A stretch of DNA of 64,000 nucleotides from Acidobacteriota bacterium. Lineage in GTDB: Bacteria > Acidobacteriota > Terriglobia > Bryobacterales > Bryobacteraceae. Under the pieces are notes generated by a model, which worked only from the letters and a program-made list of their open reading frames with translations, made no database searches and was not told the DNA's origin. Both the position numbers and the translations under genes were made by a program. The stretch is from the NCBI GenBank assembly GCA_018268715.1, contig JAFDVZ010000013.1, positions 1 to 64,000 of the forward strand, written 5' to 3'. Shown here in pieces: positions 34,037-42,903 of this stretch. The stretch's first letter is position 1, and the number at the start of each line of letters is the position of its first letter.

Positions 34037-35109
34037 TGACTCCGAAGGTCGACATCCTCATTCTGGGAGCGGGCCCGGCCGGGGCCACCGCCGCGCGACT
34101 GCTGGCGCTGCAGGGCCGTTCGGTTCTGTTGCTGCGCGGGCCGGCGTCACGCAACCCGCACGCCGGAAGTCTTCCGCCCACGATCGCCGAAGTCTTTCGC
34201 TCAATCGGCGTCCTCGACGCCATCGAACAGGCGAACTTTTATCCGGACCTCGGCGTAGTGCGCTGGTGGCTCGACGCCGAAGCCGAGGTGGAGTCCTATG
34301 TCGAGGGATCGCGAGGTTATCACGTCCAGCGCCACGCCCTTGACGAACTGCTGCTGACTCTCGCAGAAAGCGCCGGAGTAGAGGTCCAGCGCAACAGCCG
34401 CGCGCCCAGGGTGGAACTCGATCGCGGCATCGTGGAGCACGACGGCGGCGTTACGGAAGCGCGTTTTGTGTTGGATGCGACGGGCCGCGCCGGTCTCATC
34501 GCGAGACAGATCCGGCGGTTCTGGGATCCGCGGTACCGCACCGTGGGGCTGTGCGGCTTGCTGCGCGCAAGTGAGACGTTCGACGCCGACCCTCATTACA
34601 ACCTGATGGAAGCCTACGACCGCGGTTGGGCCTGGTCCGTGCCGCTCTCGCCGCGCTGCCGTTACGTTTGCTTCTATGTGGATGCTAGCATCGCGCGCGA
34701 TGGCGAGACTCAGTTTCGGGCTGAGTTAGCGCGGACCGTGGAGTTTCAACGGCTGTTCGGAGACGCCGAGTTGGAGTCGCCCCCCTGGGTGCGCGATTCG
34801 AGTCTCTATTATTCGGAACGTTATGCGGGAACGAACTGGATGCTAATGGGCGACGCCGCCTCATTCGCTGATCCGCTCAGCTCATCGGGCGTTGAGAAAG
34901 CGCTCCTGTCGGCTCAGTTCACGGCCGAAGCGATCGGGCGTTGTCTGGACCGGCCCGCGGAAGCCGGTGAGGCGATTCGGTCGATGAACGCCCGCGAAGC
35001 ACGCGTCTGGCGCGAGCATGCGGAAAGCGCCGCGCGGACCTATGCCGCCATGCTCGATCTGTACGACACGCCCTTCTGGCGGGACCGGGCTAAGCCTCCC
35101 GAGCTATAG
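34036..35109 (+). CDS. FAD-dependent oxidoreductase, flavin halogenase-like
   Basis: A 357-residue flavoprotein. The Rossmann motif is DILILGAGPAGATAARLL (6-23). A WAWSVP motif (198-203) fits the WxWxIP pattern of flavin-dependent halogenases, and GDAASFADPLSSSGVEKALL (272-291) matches the GDAAGFIDPLFSSG-type stretch of phenolic/pyrrolic halogenases and related reductases. The catalytic Lys region of halogenases (KxGES) is replaced by HAGSLPP, so it may hydroxylate or reduce instead. ATG 34036 overlaps the DUF1080 stop. No carrier-protein or NRPS gene is nearby to suggest a substrate. Confidence 0.85.
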   Translation: MTPKVDILILGAGPAGATAARLLALQGRSVLLLRGPASRNPHAGSLPPTIAEVFRSIGVLDAIEQANFYPDLGVVRWWLDAEAEVESYVEGSRGYHVQRHALDELLLTLAESAGVEVQRNSRAPRVELDRGIVEHDGGVTEARFVLDATGRAGLIARQIRRFWDPRYRTVGLCGLLRASETFDADPHYNLMEAYDRGWAWSVPLSPRCRYVCFYVDASIARDGETQFRAELARTVEFQRLFGDAELESPPWVRDSSLYYSERYAGTNWMLMGDAASFADPLSSSGVEKALLSAQFTAEAIGRCLDRPAEAGEAIRSMNAREARVWREHAESAARTYAAMLDLYDTPFWRDRAKPPEL

Positions 35110-35127
35110 CCCTGCGGCGCGAAGAGC

Positions 35128-35168
35128 AAAAAAAGCGGCGGCCCGTGCAGGAGGCGACGGACCGCCGC
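35128..35168 (-). terminator. Rho-independent terminator of the BON-domain gene
   Basis: On the minus strand a GCGGCGG/CCGCCGC stem (35162-35168 with 35135-35141) is followed by seven T's (35128-35134), 27 bp after the stop of the BON gene. The convergent flavoprotein gene ends just beyond. Confidence 0.85.
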
Positions 35169-35194
35169 GGTACGAACAGGAAAGGCAAGGGCAC

Positions 35195-35734
35195 TCAGCC
35201 GCGGCCGTTCTCGACGCGAAGTGAATTCTTCACGGAGAATGCGCCGAATACGCCGTTGGCGCGGATTCCGGCCAGGATCTTGTCGGTCTGGTTCGCCACC
35301 ACGCCTTCCAGCGTGATGTCGCCGTTCTTCACGATAATGCGAATCGACGGCTGGGCCCCGGCGCCATAGCGTTGCAGGGCCGAATACCCGTAGATGGCGC
35401 GGGCGGCGGCGATCCGGATGCGGTCGTCGCTCGGCGACAGCGGCAGCACCTCAATCTGGTTGTCCACGCGGCCAACGCCCTCAATCCGCTTCACCACGTT
35501 TTGGGCGTCCGACTTGAGGTACGGGCGGGTGACCTGGCCGGACAGCGTAACAACGTCGCCGTCCACGCGGTAAGTCAAGTTATCGAAAACATTGTAATAG
35601 GGGAGCATCACCAACTCATGCCGGACCTTGTCGGCTAAGTTGGATGGATTGCTCTGTTGCTTCGAGAACGCGGGAAACGCCAGGATCGCGGCGGCCGCCA
35701 GGGTGATTGTCAGTTGTTGGATAGTCCGTTTCAT
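35195..35734 (-). CDS. Exported protein with two BON domains
   Basis: A 179-residue periplasmic protein with a signal peptide (RTIQQLTITLAAAAILAFP) and two BON-type alpha/beta repeats (about 40-105 and 105-175): LTYRVDGDVVTLSGQVTRPY, VVKRIEGVGRVDNQIEVLPL, then IVKNGDITLEGVVANQTDKI. BON proteins (like OsmY) bind membranes and appear under osmotic or envelope stress. ATG 35734 has GGAGGGAGAAG upstream; the longer open frame has no function. It has its own terminator and lies after another terminator, so it is a single-gene unit. Confidence 0.9.
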   Translation of the reverse strand: MKRTIQQLTITLAAAAILAFPAFSKQQSNPSNLADKVRHELVMLPYYNVFDNLTYRVDGDVVTLSGQVTRPYLKSDAQNVVKRIEGVGRVDNQIEVLPLSPSDDRIRIAAARAIYGYSALQRYGAGAQPSIRIIVKNGDITLEGVVANQTDKILAGIRANGVFGAFSVKNSLRVENGRG

Positions 35735-35810
35735 CGTCTTCTCCCTCCGTTCAATCTGTCGGATGTCGGCGGCGAAAGACGGGTTCCAACGTTTAAGATT
35801 TTTTACGGGA

Positions 35811-35832
35811 GCGGCCGCTGACAGTCGCGGCC
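35811..35832. promoter_or_regulatory. Hairpin in the leader of the BON-domain gene
   Basis: A 6-bp GC stem, GGCCGC (35813-35818) / GCGGCC (35827-35832), with an 8-nt loop lies about 80 bp before the BON start on the transcribed side. It may be a leader structure or part of the terminator zone of the upstream gene. No T run directly follows. Confidence 0.3.
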
Positions 35833-35843
35833 TGCAAGAAAGC

Positions 35844-35881
35844 AAAAAGGCGACCCGGCCTTTTCGGCTCTTAGGTCGCCT
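35844..35881 (-). terminator. Rho-independent terminator after the U32 gene
   Basis: On the minus strand AGGCGACC (35874-35881) pairs with GGTCGCCT (35848-35855), with a smaller inner hairpin, and is followed by T's (35844-35848 as A's on the plus strand). It is 71 bp past the U32 stop codon. Confidence 0.75.
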
Positions 35882-35952
35882 CCCCACCAGATACTTAATA
35901 GATGCCACAAAACGGCTCCGCGTTCCAGGGGGATCGAGGAAGATCGACCGGA

Positions 35953-38469
35953 TCAACCCAAAACGGGGAGTTCCAGGTAGCCTTGCGGCGTGAAATAGCT
36001 GCCCTCGGTCGCGCCCTGGGGAGCGATGCGGCGCAACTCGCGGTTCAGTTGTTCGGCGGACGCGCGTCCCGCCAGGGCGTCCTCAAAGGCCCGGGTCGCC
36101 GCCCGCGCCTGCGCCGCCGTTTCGTGGGCGAACTCGAGCCGGAAATGGCGGATGCCGGCCTCTAGCCATTTCTCCAGATGGAGGCTGGCTTCCTGAGCCT
36201 CCGCGCCGAACACCGTATTACGGCAACCGACATCGGCCATCACCGGGTGGGCGCGCCGGTTCACATCGCGCACCGCCACCCGATGCGTCTCGCACGGCCG
36301 GCCACAATCCTTGTAGGTTGTGCCGTTGGACAGGAAGCGGCAGAACACGCAGTGCTCGGTATGGAAAACGGGCAAGTGCTGATAGACCACGGCCTCGATG
36401 GCGCCCGCCCCCACGCGCCGCGCCAGCGTGGCCACCTGGTCCGCGTTCAGATCGTAGCCGGGCGTGATGCGCTCGACGCCCGAATGCAGGAACGCGGCGG
36501 CGGTCAGGACGTTGGCGGCGTTCAGGCTGAAGTCGGCCGTCACCGGCGGATGTTCGACGCCCTCGAGCGCCGCCAGCAACCCGGCCGACCGCGCCAGGAT
36601 GGGGCAGCCCAGCCTCAGCAGGAACTGCACGATCCGTTCCTCACCGGGCTTAAGGATCCGAGGGCTCGCGACGCGCACCGCCAGTCCGGCCTCCCGCAGG
36701 CGATCCACCGAAGGTTTGAGCCCGTACAAGTCCAGATAATCGAGCGTCACGCTCGCCGGCCGAGCCTCGATGGCGGCCTCCAACTGCTCGGGAGTTCGCA
36801 CCAGAAGGTGCAGGAATGGCCCGCCGGGCGTTTCCGTGCGAGGCGCGATCGCCGCCAGGGCCGCCTCGAACATCGCCGCGCCGTCGCGAATCTCCGCCTC
36901 CACAGGCTTCCGCTGCAGCGCCGCCAGCCGCTCCACGGCGTCCCGGCGAACCTGGTTCAACAGCGACGCCGGCGCGAACGGCCGCCCCTCGACGCGCAGT
37001 TCAAGGCTCTCCAGTTCGTACGGCGTGCCTCCCAGCCGGCTGAACTGCTCTCGCGCCAACTCTTCGGAAATCTCCCGTTTCGCCGCCGTTCCAAGCGCCT
37101 CCGCCGAACTCGCCTCAACGGCCAATTCCGGCCGCCGCGCCAGCCGCCACTCGGTGTGGAGCGGCGCCCCTTCCCGGGCCGTCGCGAGAACCCGCACCGG
37201 CTGGCGCGCCAACGGCTGCCCCGGTTCGATGAACGGACGAATCGCCTTCGCCAGATCCGGATCGTTCGTTCGCCACACCAGATCGCCAGGCCGGATGCGC
37301 GCCGCGTCCACCCCGCCGCGGCCAAATCGCAACTCGAGCAGCCCTCCCGGCGCCTCGGCGACGCCAAACACATTGCCGCCCTCTTCCGGCTCCTGCGGAC
37401 TTCGCCAATCCGCCGCATCGAACACGACGCCGTCGCCCGGCTTCAGCGGAGCATGCCGATGCGCCCCGCCCGGCTCCATCGACACGCCGGTGGAAGACAC
37501 CCGCGCCACCCGGCCCATCAGCACTCCGCGATGCCTCGGCGCGCGTCCCCGCACCACCGCCTGATGATTCACGCCCGTGATGAAGTAGGGCCCAAGACCC
37601 CGCGAATACACCTGCTCGAGCCGGATCTCCTCTTCGGGCGTCAGCGAAAGCTCGAGCCCCGCCCAAGCCTCGTCAACGGCCTTCCGATAGGCGTTCGTCG
37701 CCAGCGCCACATAGTCCGCATCTTTGTAGCGCCCCTCGATCTTCAGCGCCGAAACGCCGATCTTCACGATCTCCGGCACATGACGCAGGGCGTACAGATC
37801 GCCGGGCGACAGCAGATACCGCGCATCGCCCAGCGGCCGCGTCTCGCCGTCGACGATCAGGTCGTACGGCATCCGGCACGCCTGCGCGCACTGCCCGCGA
37901 TTGGCGCTACGCCCGCCCCAAGCCTCCGACGAGAAGCACTGGCCGGAGTAAGCCACGCACAACGCGCCGTGCACGAAAATCTCCAGCTCGCAGCTGGTCT
38001 GTCCCCGTATCGCGCGCACCTCGTCGAGCGACAACTCGCGCGCCAGCGTCACGCGGCTCGCGCCGAACCGCCGCGCCACCTCCACGCCCTCGGCGCTGGT
38101 GACGCTCATCTGCGTGCTGCCGTGAATTTCCAGCGCCGGCGCAATCTCGCGAGCCAGCCTCGCCACGCCCGCGTCCTGCACGATGATCGCGTCCGCGCCG
38201 GCGCGCGCAATCGCCTCGATCGCCCTCGCCGCCTCCCGCAATTCGTGATCGAACACCAGCGTATTGAACGTGACGAATCCGCGGACGCCGCGCCCGTGCA
38301 GCGTCCGGAAGACCTCTTCCAGGTCGCTGAGCGCGAACCCCACCTTGGCCCGCGCGCTGAAATGCCGCAGGCCGAAGTAGACCGAATCGGCGCCCGCCTC
38401 GATAGCGGCCTGCAACTGCGGCCAATATCCGGCCGGACTCATTACTTCAGGTTTGGGAAAAAGGGACAT
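35953..38469 (-). CDS. Large U32 family protein (RlhA-like, two U32 halves)
   Basis: An 838-residue protein of the collagenase-like U32 family, now known largely as RNA-modification enzymes (RlhA, UbiU/V, TrhP) with Fe-S clusters rather than peptidases. The N-terminal half has PEVMSPAGYWPQLQAAIEAG, SVYFGLRHFSARAKVGF, the U32 signature EIFVHGALCVAYSGQCFSS and the Cys-rich GQCAQACRMPY. A DUF3656-like middle follows, and the C-terminal half repeats a U32-like barrel ending in EHCVFCRFLSNGTTYKDCG. E. coli RlhA is shorter (653 aa). ATG 38469 is used; an in-frame GTG at 38511 and Met at 38442 are alternatives. Its role may be 23S rRNA C2501 hydroxylation; inference. Confidence 0.85.
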   Translation of the reverse strand: MSLFPKPEVMSPAGYWPQLQAAIEAGADSVYFGLRHFSARAKVGFALSDLEEVFRTLHGRGVRGFVTFNTLVFDHELREAARAIEAIARAGADAIIVQDAGVARLAREIAPALEIHGSTQMSVTSAEGVEVARRFGASRVTLARELSLDEVRAIRGQTSCELEIFVHGALCVAYSGQCFSSEAWGGRSANRGQCAQACRMPYDLIVDGETRPLGDARYLLSPGDLYALRHVPEIVKIGVSALKIEGRYKDADYVALATNAYRKAVDEAWAGLELSLTPEEEIRLEQVYSRGLGPYFITGVNHQAVVRGRAPRHRGVLMGRVARVSSTGVSMEPGGAHRHAPLKPGDGVVFDAADWRSPQEPEEGGNVFGVAEAPGGLLELRFGRGGVDAARIRPGDLVWRTNDPDLAKAIRPFIEPGQPLARQPVRVLATAREGAPLHTEWRLARRPELAVEASSAEALGTAAKREISEELAREQFSRLGGTPYELESLELRVEGRPFAPASLLNQVRRDAVERLAALQRKPVEAEIRDGAAMFEAALAAIAPRTETPGGPFLHLLVRTPEQLEAAIEARPASVTLDYLDLYGLKPSVDRLREAGLAVRVASPRILKPGEERIVQFLLRLGCPILARSAGLLAALEGVEHPPVTADFSLNAANVLTAAAFLHSGVERITPGYDLNADQVATLARRVGAGAIEAVVYQHLPVFHTEHCVFCRFLSNGTTYKDCGRPCETHRVAVRDVNRRAHPVMADVGCRNTVFGAEAQEASLHLEKWLEAGIRHFRLEFAHETAAQARAATRAFEDALAGRASAEQLNRELRRIAPQGATEGSYFTPQGYLELPVLG

Positions 38470-38606
38470 GCGGACCGCGGCTATTTCCAGGGTACCGCGC
38501 GTCGCTCCCACTCCGCCCCTAACCGTGAGACGCTTACCTCGCCGCGCCCCTTTTCATCACCACGGCTGGACTTTTCGCGCTACCCTCTTTTAAGGCTCGT
38601 AAATTC

Positions 38607-38622
38607 GCCTGGGATTCCAGGC
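38607..38622. promoter_or_regulatory. Palindrome upstream of the TIGR03437-type gene
   Basis: GCCTGG (38607-38612) and CCAGGC (38617-38622) form a perfect 6-bp inverted repeat with a 4-bp centre, 26 bp before the start codon and 10 bp before the Shine-Dalgarno. It is a candidate operator or leader hairpin. Confidence 0.3.
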
Positions 38623-38648
38623 CAATGCAGTGAAGGAGGTTCATCAAT

Positions 38649-40367
38649 TTGAGAGGATTGTTTATCGCGTGCGCCGCGGGCGCACTGTTCGCGATATCGG
38701 CGGCTGCTCAGCCGGCGATTCGAAGCTCGTTGGGAGTTGTGAACGCCAGTTCCAACACAAGCGACGTTGCCCGTGGATCGTGGTTCGTTGTTTACGGAAC
38801 CGGGTTGGGACCGGCCAGCATCGTGGTCGCTTCCGGAGCGCCGTATCCCAGCCAGCTGTCGAGCACGCAGGTCACGTTCACCCCGGCCGCGGGCGGAGCG
38901 CAGGTCAGCGCCCTGCTCTGGTACACCCTGTCGACGCAGGTTGCGGCGATGCTGCCTTCCAGCACGCCCGCCGGCGCCTACGACGTGAAAGTGACATATA
39001 ACGGTCAGACCAGCGCCGCGCAACGCGTCGCCGTCGTCGAGCGCAATTTCGGCTTCGCCACCCAGGCCCAGAACGGCCTCGGCCCGGCGCAGGCCACCTA
39101 CGGAGGGCTCGACCTCAACCGCTTCACCACCGGACAGATCGACAAGTGGGCCACTCGCCCGGCCAAAGTCGGCGACGTCATCGTACTGTGGGGCACCGGC
39201 CTTGGCGCGGACTCAGCCTCCGACACCACCGGCGGCACATCGGGCGATCAGACCTCGGCGGCGCAGGTCAAAGTCATGGTCGACAACGTCGAAGTCACGC
39301 CCGCCTACGCAGGACGTTCCAACGGATCGCCCGGCCTCGATCAGATCAACTTCACGGTGCCCTCGGGCGTCAGTCCGAACTGCTTCGCCACCCTGTACGT
39401 CAAGGCGGGAGGCCGCATTTCCAACTTCGGCTCGCTCGCCATCGCCGCCGCCGGACAAAGCGCCTGCCCCAGCAGTTCGCTGACTTCCGCGCAACTCACC
39501 CAACTCGACCAGGGCGCAACGCTGACCATCGGCACGCTCAGCCTGAGCAAATTGGGGCTGAAGGTCACCGTCCCCGTTCTCGGCACGATTGATCAAACCT
39601 CGGAATCCGCCTCGGGATCCTTCGCCCGATACAGCATTTCCGACGTCGCCACCTCCAACTTCGCCTTCACGCAGACCGGTTCCTGCTTCGTCAGCAAGCG
39701 TGTGGGAACCACCGGCGACATCGTCTCCGGCGCTCTGCCGACGGCGCTCGACGCGGGAACGAAGTTGACGCTGAACGGGCCCAACGCCAGCAATATCGCG
39801 TTGCCCGGGACGGCGGGCGTCTACGGCGCCACGCTCTACAACAGCGGATTCAGCGGAATCGGCGCGTCCGGCACGCCCACTATCGCCCAGGGCTCGTACA
39901 CGATCGCGGGCACGGGCGGCGCCAACATCGGCGCATTCTCGGCCAACCTCACCGTTCCGGGAACATTCACCTGGTCCAACCAGTCCTCGATCGCCAACCC
40001 GGTCCCGCGCAATGCTCCGTTGAACGTCACCTGGACCGGCGGAACGTCCGGACTGGTGGCCATCACCGGCATGTCCGGCACGGCCACCGGCGGCACAGCC
40101 ACTAACCCGACCTACGACGCCACCGTGTTCGTCTGCATCGCGCCGGCATCGGCGGGCAGCTTCACGGTCCCGTCCAGCGTCCTGACCCAACTTCCCCAGG
40201 CCAGCTCCGACGTCACCAGCGCCACCACCTCGGGAGCCTTGCTGGTGGTCGCGGTCCCCGATCCCAGCCAGGGTTCGTTCACCGCTCCGCTGGTGGGCGG
40301 CGGAACGCTCGATCACGGCTACTTCACCTACTCAATCGGTTCGATGAAGACCACCGGCTGGAACTAA
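38649..40367 (+). CDS. Secreted protein with TIGR03437-type domain (TTG start)
   Basis: A 572-residue exported protein with signal peptide (RGLFIACAAGALFAISAAAQ). Residues 25-260 carry the Solibacter-type uncharacterised fold (VVNASSNTSDVARGSWFVVY, GTGLGPASIVVAS, then GDVIVLWGTGLG and GSPGLDQINFTVPSGV). The rest is a Ser/Thr/Gly-rich beta region with no catalytic motif. The start is TTG at 38649, supported by a perfect AAGGAGG at 38633-38639; no ATG fits. The family is expanded in Solibacter-like genomes and has no known function; surface or matrix role is inferred. Convergent with the radical SAM gene 18 bp away. Confidence 0.87.
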   Translation: MRGLFIACAAGALFAISAAAQPAIRSSLGVVNASSNTSDVARGSWFVVYGTGLGPASIVVASGAPYPSQLSSTQVTFTPAAGGAQVSALLWYTLSTQVAAMLPSSTPAGAYDVKVTYNGQTSAAQRVAVVERNFGFATQAQNGLGPAQATYGGLDLNRFTTGQIDKWATRPAKVGDVIVLWGTGLGADSASDTTGGTSGDQTSAAQVKVMVDNVEVTPAYAGRSNGSPGLDQINFTVPSGVSPNCFATLYVKAGGRISNFGSLAIAAAGQSACPSSSLTSAQLTQLDQGATLTIGTLSLSKLGLKVTVPVLGTIDQTSESASGSFARYSISDVATSNFAFTQTGSCFVSKRVGTTGDIVSGALPTALDAGTKLTLNGPNASNIALPGTAGVYGATLYNSGFSGIGASGTPTIAQGSYTIAGTGGANIGAFSANLTVPGTFTWSNQSSIANPVPRNAPLNVTWTGGTSGLVAITGMSGTATGGTATNPTYDATVFVCIAPASAGSFTVPSSVLTQLPQASSDVTSATTSGALLVVAVPDPSQGSFTAPLVGGGTLDHGYFTYSIGSMKTTGWN

Positions 40368-40385
40368 CTCCGGCCACCGCCCGCC

Positions 40386-41450
40386 CTACCGTTTGGGTTC
40401 AATCTGGACCAACTCGGCAGGGCGGGCCTCCTTCTTCGGAGGCTTCAACAACCCCACTGGAAGCTTCGCCCGATAGGTCCATCTCTCGATCACCGGCAGC
40501 GCCCTCCGCACCCATTTCCCATGCAGTAGCAGGCTGCCCGCCACCAGCACCGGATGCGGGATCGTGGTCAGGCATCGCGAACAGATCCCGATCTCCCCGC
40601 CGCGCCCGTCCGCATGCAGCCGGCGCATTCGCTGCATCTCATCGGAATTCCAGATCTGCTCGAGCGGCGTCTTCTCCACATTGCCCAGCGGAGCCCCGTC
40701 CAGCATGTAACTCTGACAGCACGGGTACACGTCGCCGTTGTGTTTCACATACACCGGACCGCGCCACAAATAGTGGCAGGGGTGCGTCCAGTCCTCGGGA
40801 CGATGGCCGCCCTCCGGCTGCAGCAGGTTCGTCTCGTCTTCCTTGACGCGCACCTGGTCGACGCCCGGCACGGCCGACCAGAACTTCACGAAATCGTCCA
40901 CCTCGCCCGAGTTCCGCTCCAGCCGCACCATCTGCACGACAATCTGCAGCTTCGAACCGCGCTCGTGCTTCATCCGGGCAAAACGCACGAAGTTATCGCG
41001 GACCTTTTCAAACCGCGCCCCCTTGCGGTAATACTCGAAGCTCTCCTTGGTGGACCCATCGAAGCTCAGCGTGACATGCTCGAGCGGCGTATCCAGCAGC
41101 CGCGCCGACGCCTTCTCATCGAGCAGCGTGCCGTTGGTCGACAGCAGCGTCGAAATTCGGTGCCGCTCGCAGTACTCGATCCGGTCGAAGATCTTGCGGT
41201 CGAGCAGCGGCTCCCCCAGCCCGATGAGCATCATGTGCTCGGCTGACCGGCCCGATTCGCGCACCAGCCGGTCAAAGACCCCATCGGTCATGTCTTCCTT
41301 GGGCTGCGCATGCGTCTCCCGCGGACACATCGGGCAGTACAGGTTGCACTTCGCGGTGGTTTCCACGATGTACTCGACGGGCAGTCCGCCAAGCCGCGCC
41401 TTCCGGCCCAGGTAGCCCCACAGCAACTTCGCACGATTCCACCAGCGCAT
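40386..41450 (-). CDS. Radical SAM/SPASM domain protein
   Basis: A 354-residue radical SAM enzyme. The 4Fe-4S/SAM motif is CNLYCPMC (VETTAKCNLYCPMCPRETH). A GLGEPLL motif (GGE-like) and SFDGSTKESFEYY follow. The C-terminal SPASM-type Cys cluster is visible in NGDVYPCCQSYMLDGAPLG and ICSRCLTTIPHP. Members modify peptides or act in cofactor synthesis; no precursor peptide gene is seen next door. ATG 41450 chosen from the hydrophobic/basic start; an ATG-like Met 11 codons earlier is possible. Divergent from the photolyase gene with 47 bp between. Confidence 0.9.
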   Translation of the reverse strand: MRWWNRAKLLWGYLGRKARLGGLPVEYIVETTAKCNLYCPMCPRETHAQPKEDMTDGVFDRLVRESGRSAEHMMLIGLGEPLLDRKIFDRIEYCERHRISTLLSTNGTLLDEKASARLLDTPLEHVTLSFDGSTKESFEYYRKGARFEKVRDNFVRFARMKHERGSKLQIVVQMVRLERNSGEVDDFVKFWSAVPGVDQVRVKEDETNLLQPEGGHRPEDWTHPCHYLWRGPVYVKHNGDVYPCCQSYMLDGAPLGNVEKTPLEQIWNSDEMQRMRRLHADGRGGEIGICSRCLTTIPHPVLVAGSLLLHGKWVRRALPVIERWTYRAKLPVGLLKPPKKEARPAELVQIEPKR

Positions 41451-41497
41451 CGTTCTATTAATTGTACCGGGCCCTGGAAGCATGGCATCGATAAGTC

Positions 41498-42895
41498 ATG
41501 CGGGATCGTGTACGCAAACTGAACGACGCTCCATTCCGGCCCCAGGCCCGCTACGTCCTGTACTGGGCGCAGATGAACCGTCGGACCGAATACAACCACG
41601 CCCTGGCCCACGCCATCGAACTCGCCAACGAACACAGCCTGCCCGTTCTGTTTTACGAAGGCCTGACCTGCGCCTACCCGTACGCCAGCGACCGTCTTCA
41701 CGTCTTCATCCTCGAAGGCGTGGCCGACACCGCCGCCGCGCTGAAAAAACAGGGCGTCGGCTACGTGTTTTATCCCCGCAGGAAGCGCTCGGACCCCGAC
41801 GACATCCTCTATCGCCTGGCCCGGGAGGCGGCGGCCGTAGTCACCGACGACTATCCCACCTTCATCGCCCGCCAACATAACCAGCGCGTTCCCGCCCGCC
41901 TGGACATCCCCTACTTTGTCGTGGACTCCAGCTGCATCGTGCCGATGAACCACATGACCAGGCGCGAGTACGCCGCCTACACCATCCGGCCGAAGATCCA
42001 CAAGGCGCTCTCGCAACACCTGCGGCCCTTCGAAACGCCCCGTGTCAGCCGTCGCTACGAAGACCCTCCTCCGCCCTACCACATCGAATCGCCCGACCCG
42101 CCGCGGCTCGCCGCCGAGTGCGAAATCGACCACACCGTGAAGCCCTCCATCACGCACCGCGGCGGCGCCCGGGCGGCCCACCGCGCGCTCACCCGCTTCA
42201 TCACCCGGAATCTGCGCCGCTACGCCCGCGAACGCAACGAGCCCTCCGCGCACGCAACCTCGGGACTCAGCCCTTATCTTCACTTCGGCTGTATTTCGGC
42301 GCTGGAAGTCGCCCTCGCCGCGCGCGACCACGCGGCCCAACACGGCCTGATCGCCGACGAGTTCCTGGAAGAGTTGATCGTGCGCCGCGAACTCGCATTC
42401 AATCACGCACGCTTCAGCGAAGATCCCACATCGCTCGAATCCGCGCCGGCCTGGGCGCTCGAAACCATGCGCCGCCACGCCGGCGACCCGCGCCCGTATC
42501 GATACAACCGCGAACAGTTCGAATCCGCCGCCACTCATGACGAGTTATGGAACGCCGCCCAGAAGGAGCTGCTGTTACGCGGAACCATCCACGGCTACTA
42601 CCGCATGTACTGGGGGAAGAAGATCATCGAGTGGTCGACAAGTTATCAGGATGCGCTCGACGACATGATCTACCTCCATGACCGTTACTCACTCGACGGC
42701 CGCGATCCCAACACCTACACCAACATCCTCTGGTGCTTCGGCCTGCATGACCGGCCCTGGGTGGAGCGCCCGGTGTTCGGCCAGCTCCGCTACATGTCCC
42801 ACGACGGAATGAAGCGGAAAACCAACACGCAAGCCTATCTCCGCGAGATCGAGAGCCTGGAGCGGACCGGCGTGGATCCGTTCCGAGTAGAATAG
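41498..42895 (+). CDS. phrB: Class II CPD photolyase
   Basis: A 465-residue DNA repair enzyme that splits cyclobutane pyrimidine dimers with blue light. Class II signatures: N-terminal YVLYWAQMNRRTEYNHALAH, the FAD-binding GLSPYLHFGCISALE, FLEELIVRRELAFN, the MYWGKKIIEWS block and LWCFGLHDRPW near the end. The symbol is used loosely, as class II enzymes are also called phr. Length matches the class. It stands 8 bp from the following SDR gene and probably forms a transcript with it. Confidence 0.93.
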   Translation: MRDRVRKLNDAPFRPQARYVLYWAQMNRRTEYNHALAHAIELANEHSLPVLFYEGLTCAYPYASDRLHVFILEGVADTAAALKKQGVGYVFYPRRKRSDPDDILYRLAREAAAVVTDDYPTFIARQHNQRVPARLDIPYFVVDSSCIVPMNHMTRREYAAYTIRPKIHKALSQHLRPFETPRVSRRYEDPPPPYHIESPDPPRLAAECEIDHTVKPSITHRGGARAAHRALTRFITRNLRRYARERNEPSAHATSGLSPYLHFGCISALEVALAARDHAAQHGLIADEFLEELIVRRELAFNHARFSEDPTSLESAPAWALETMRRHAGDPRPYRYNREQFESAATHDELWNAAQKELLLRGTIHGYYRMYWGKKIIEWSTSYQDALDDMIYLHDRYSLDGRDPNTYTNILWCFGLHDRPWVERPVFGQLRYMSHDGMKRKTNTQAYLREIESLERTGVDPFRVE

Positions 42896-42903
42896 CGGCA
42901 GCC

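Noticed and set aside
36178-38652. 824-codon plus-strand frame opposite the U32 gene
   Set aside because: Antisense to a gene with clear U32 signatures; composition (Arg/His/Pro) is that of a shadow.
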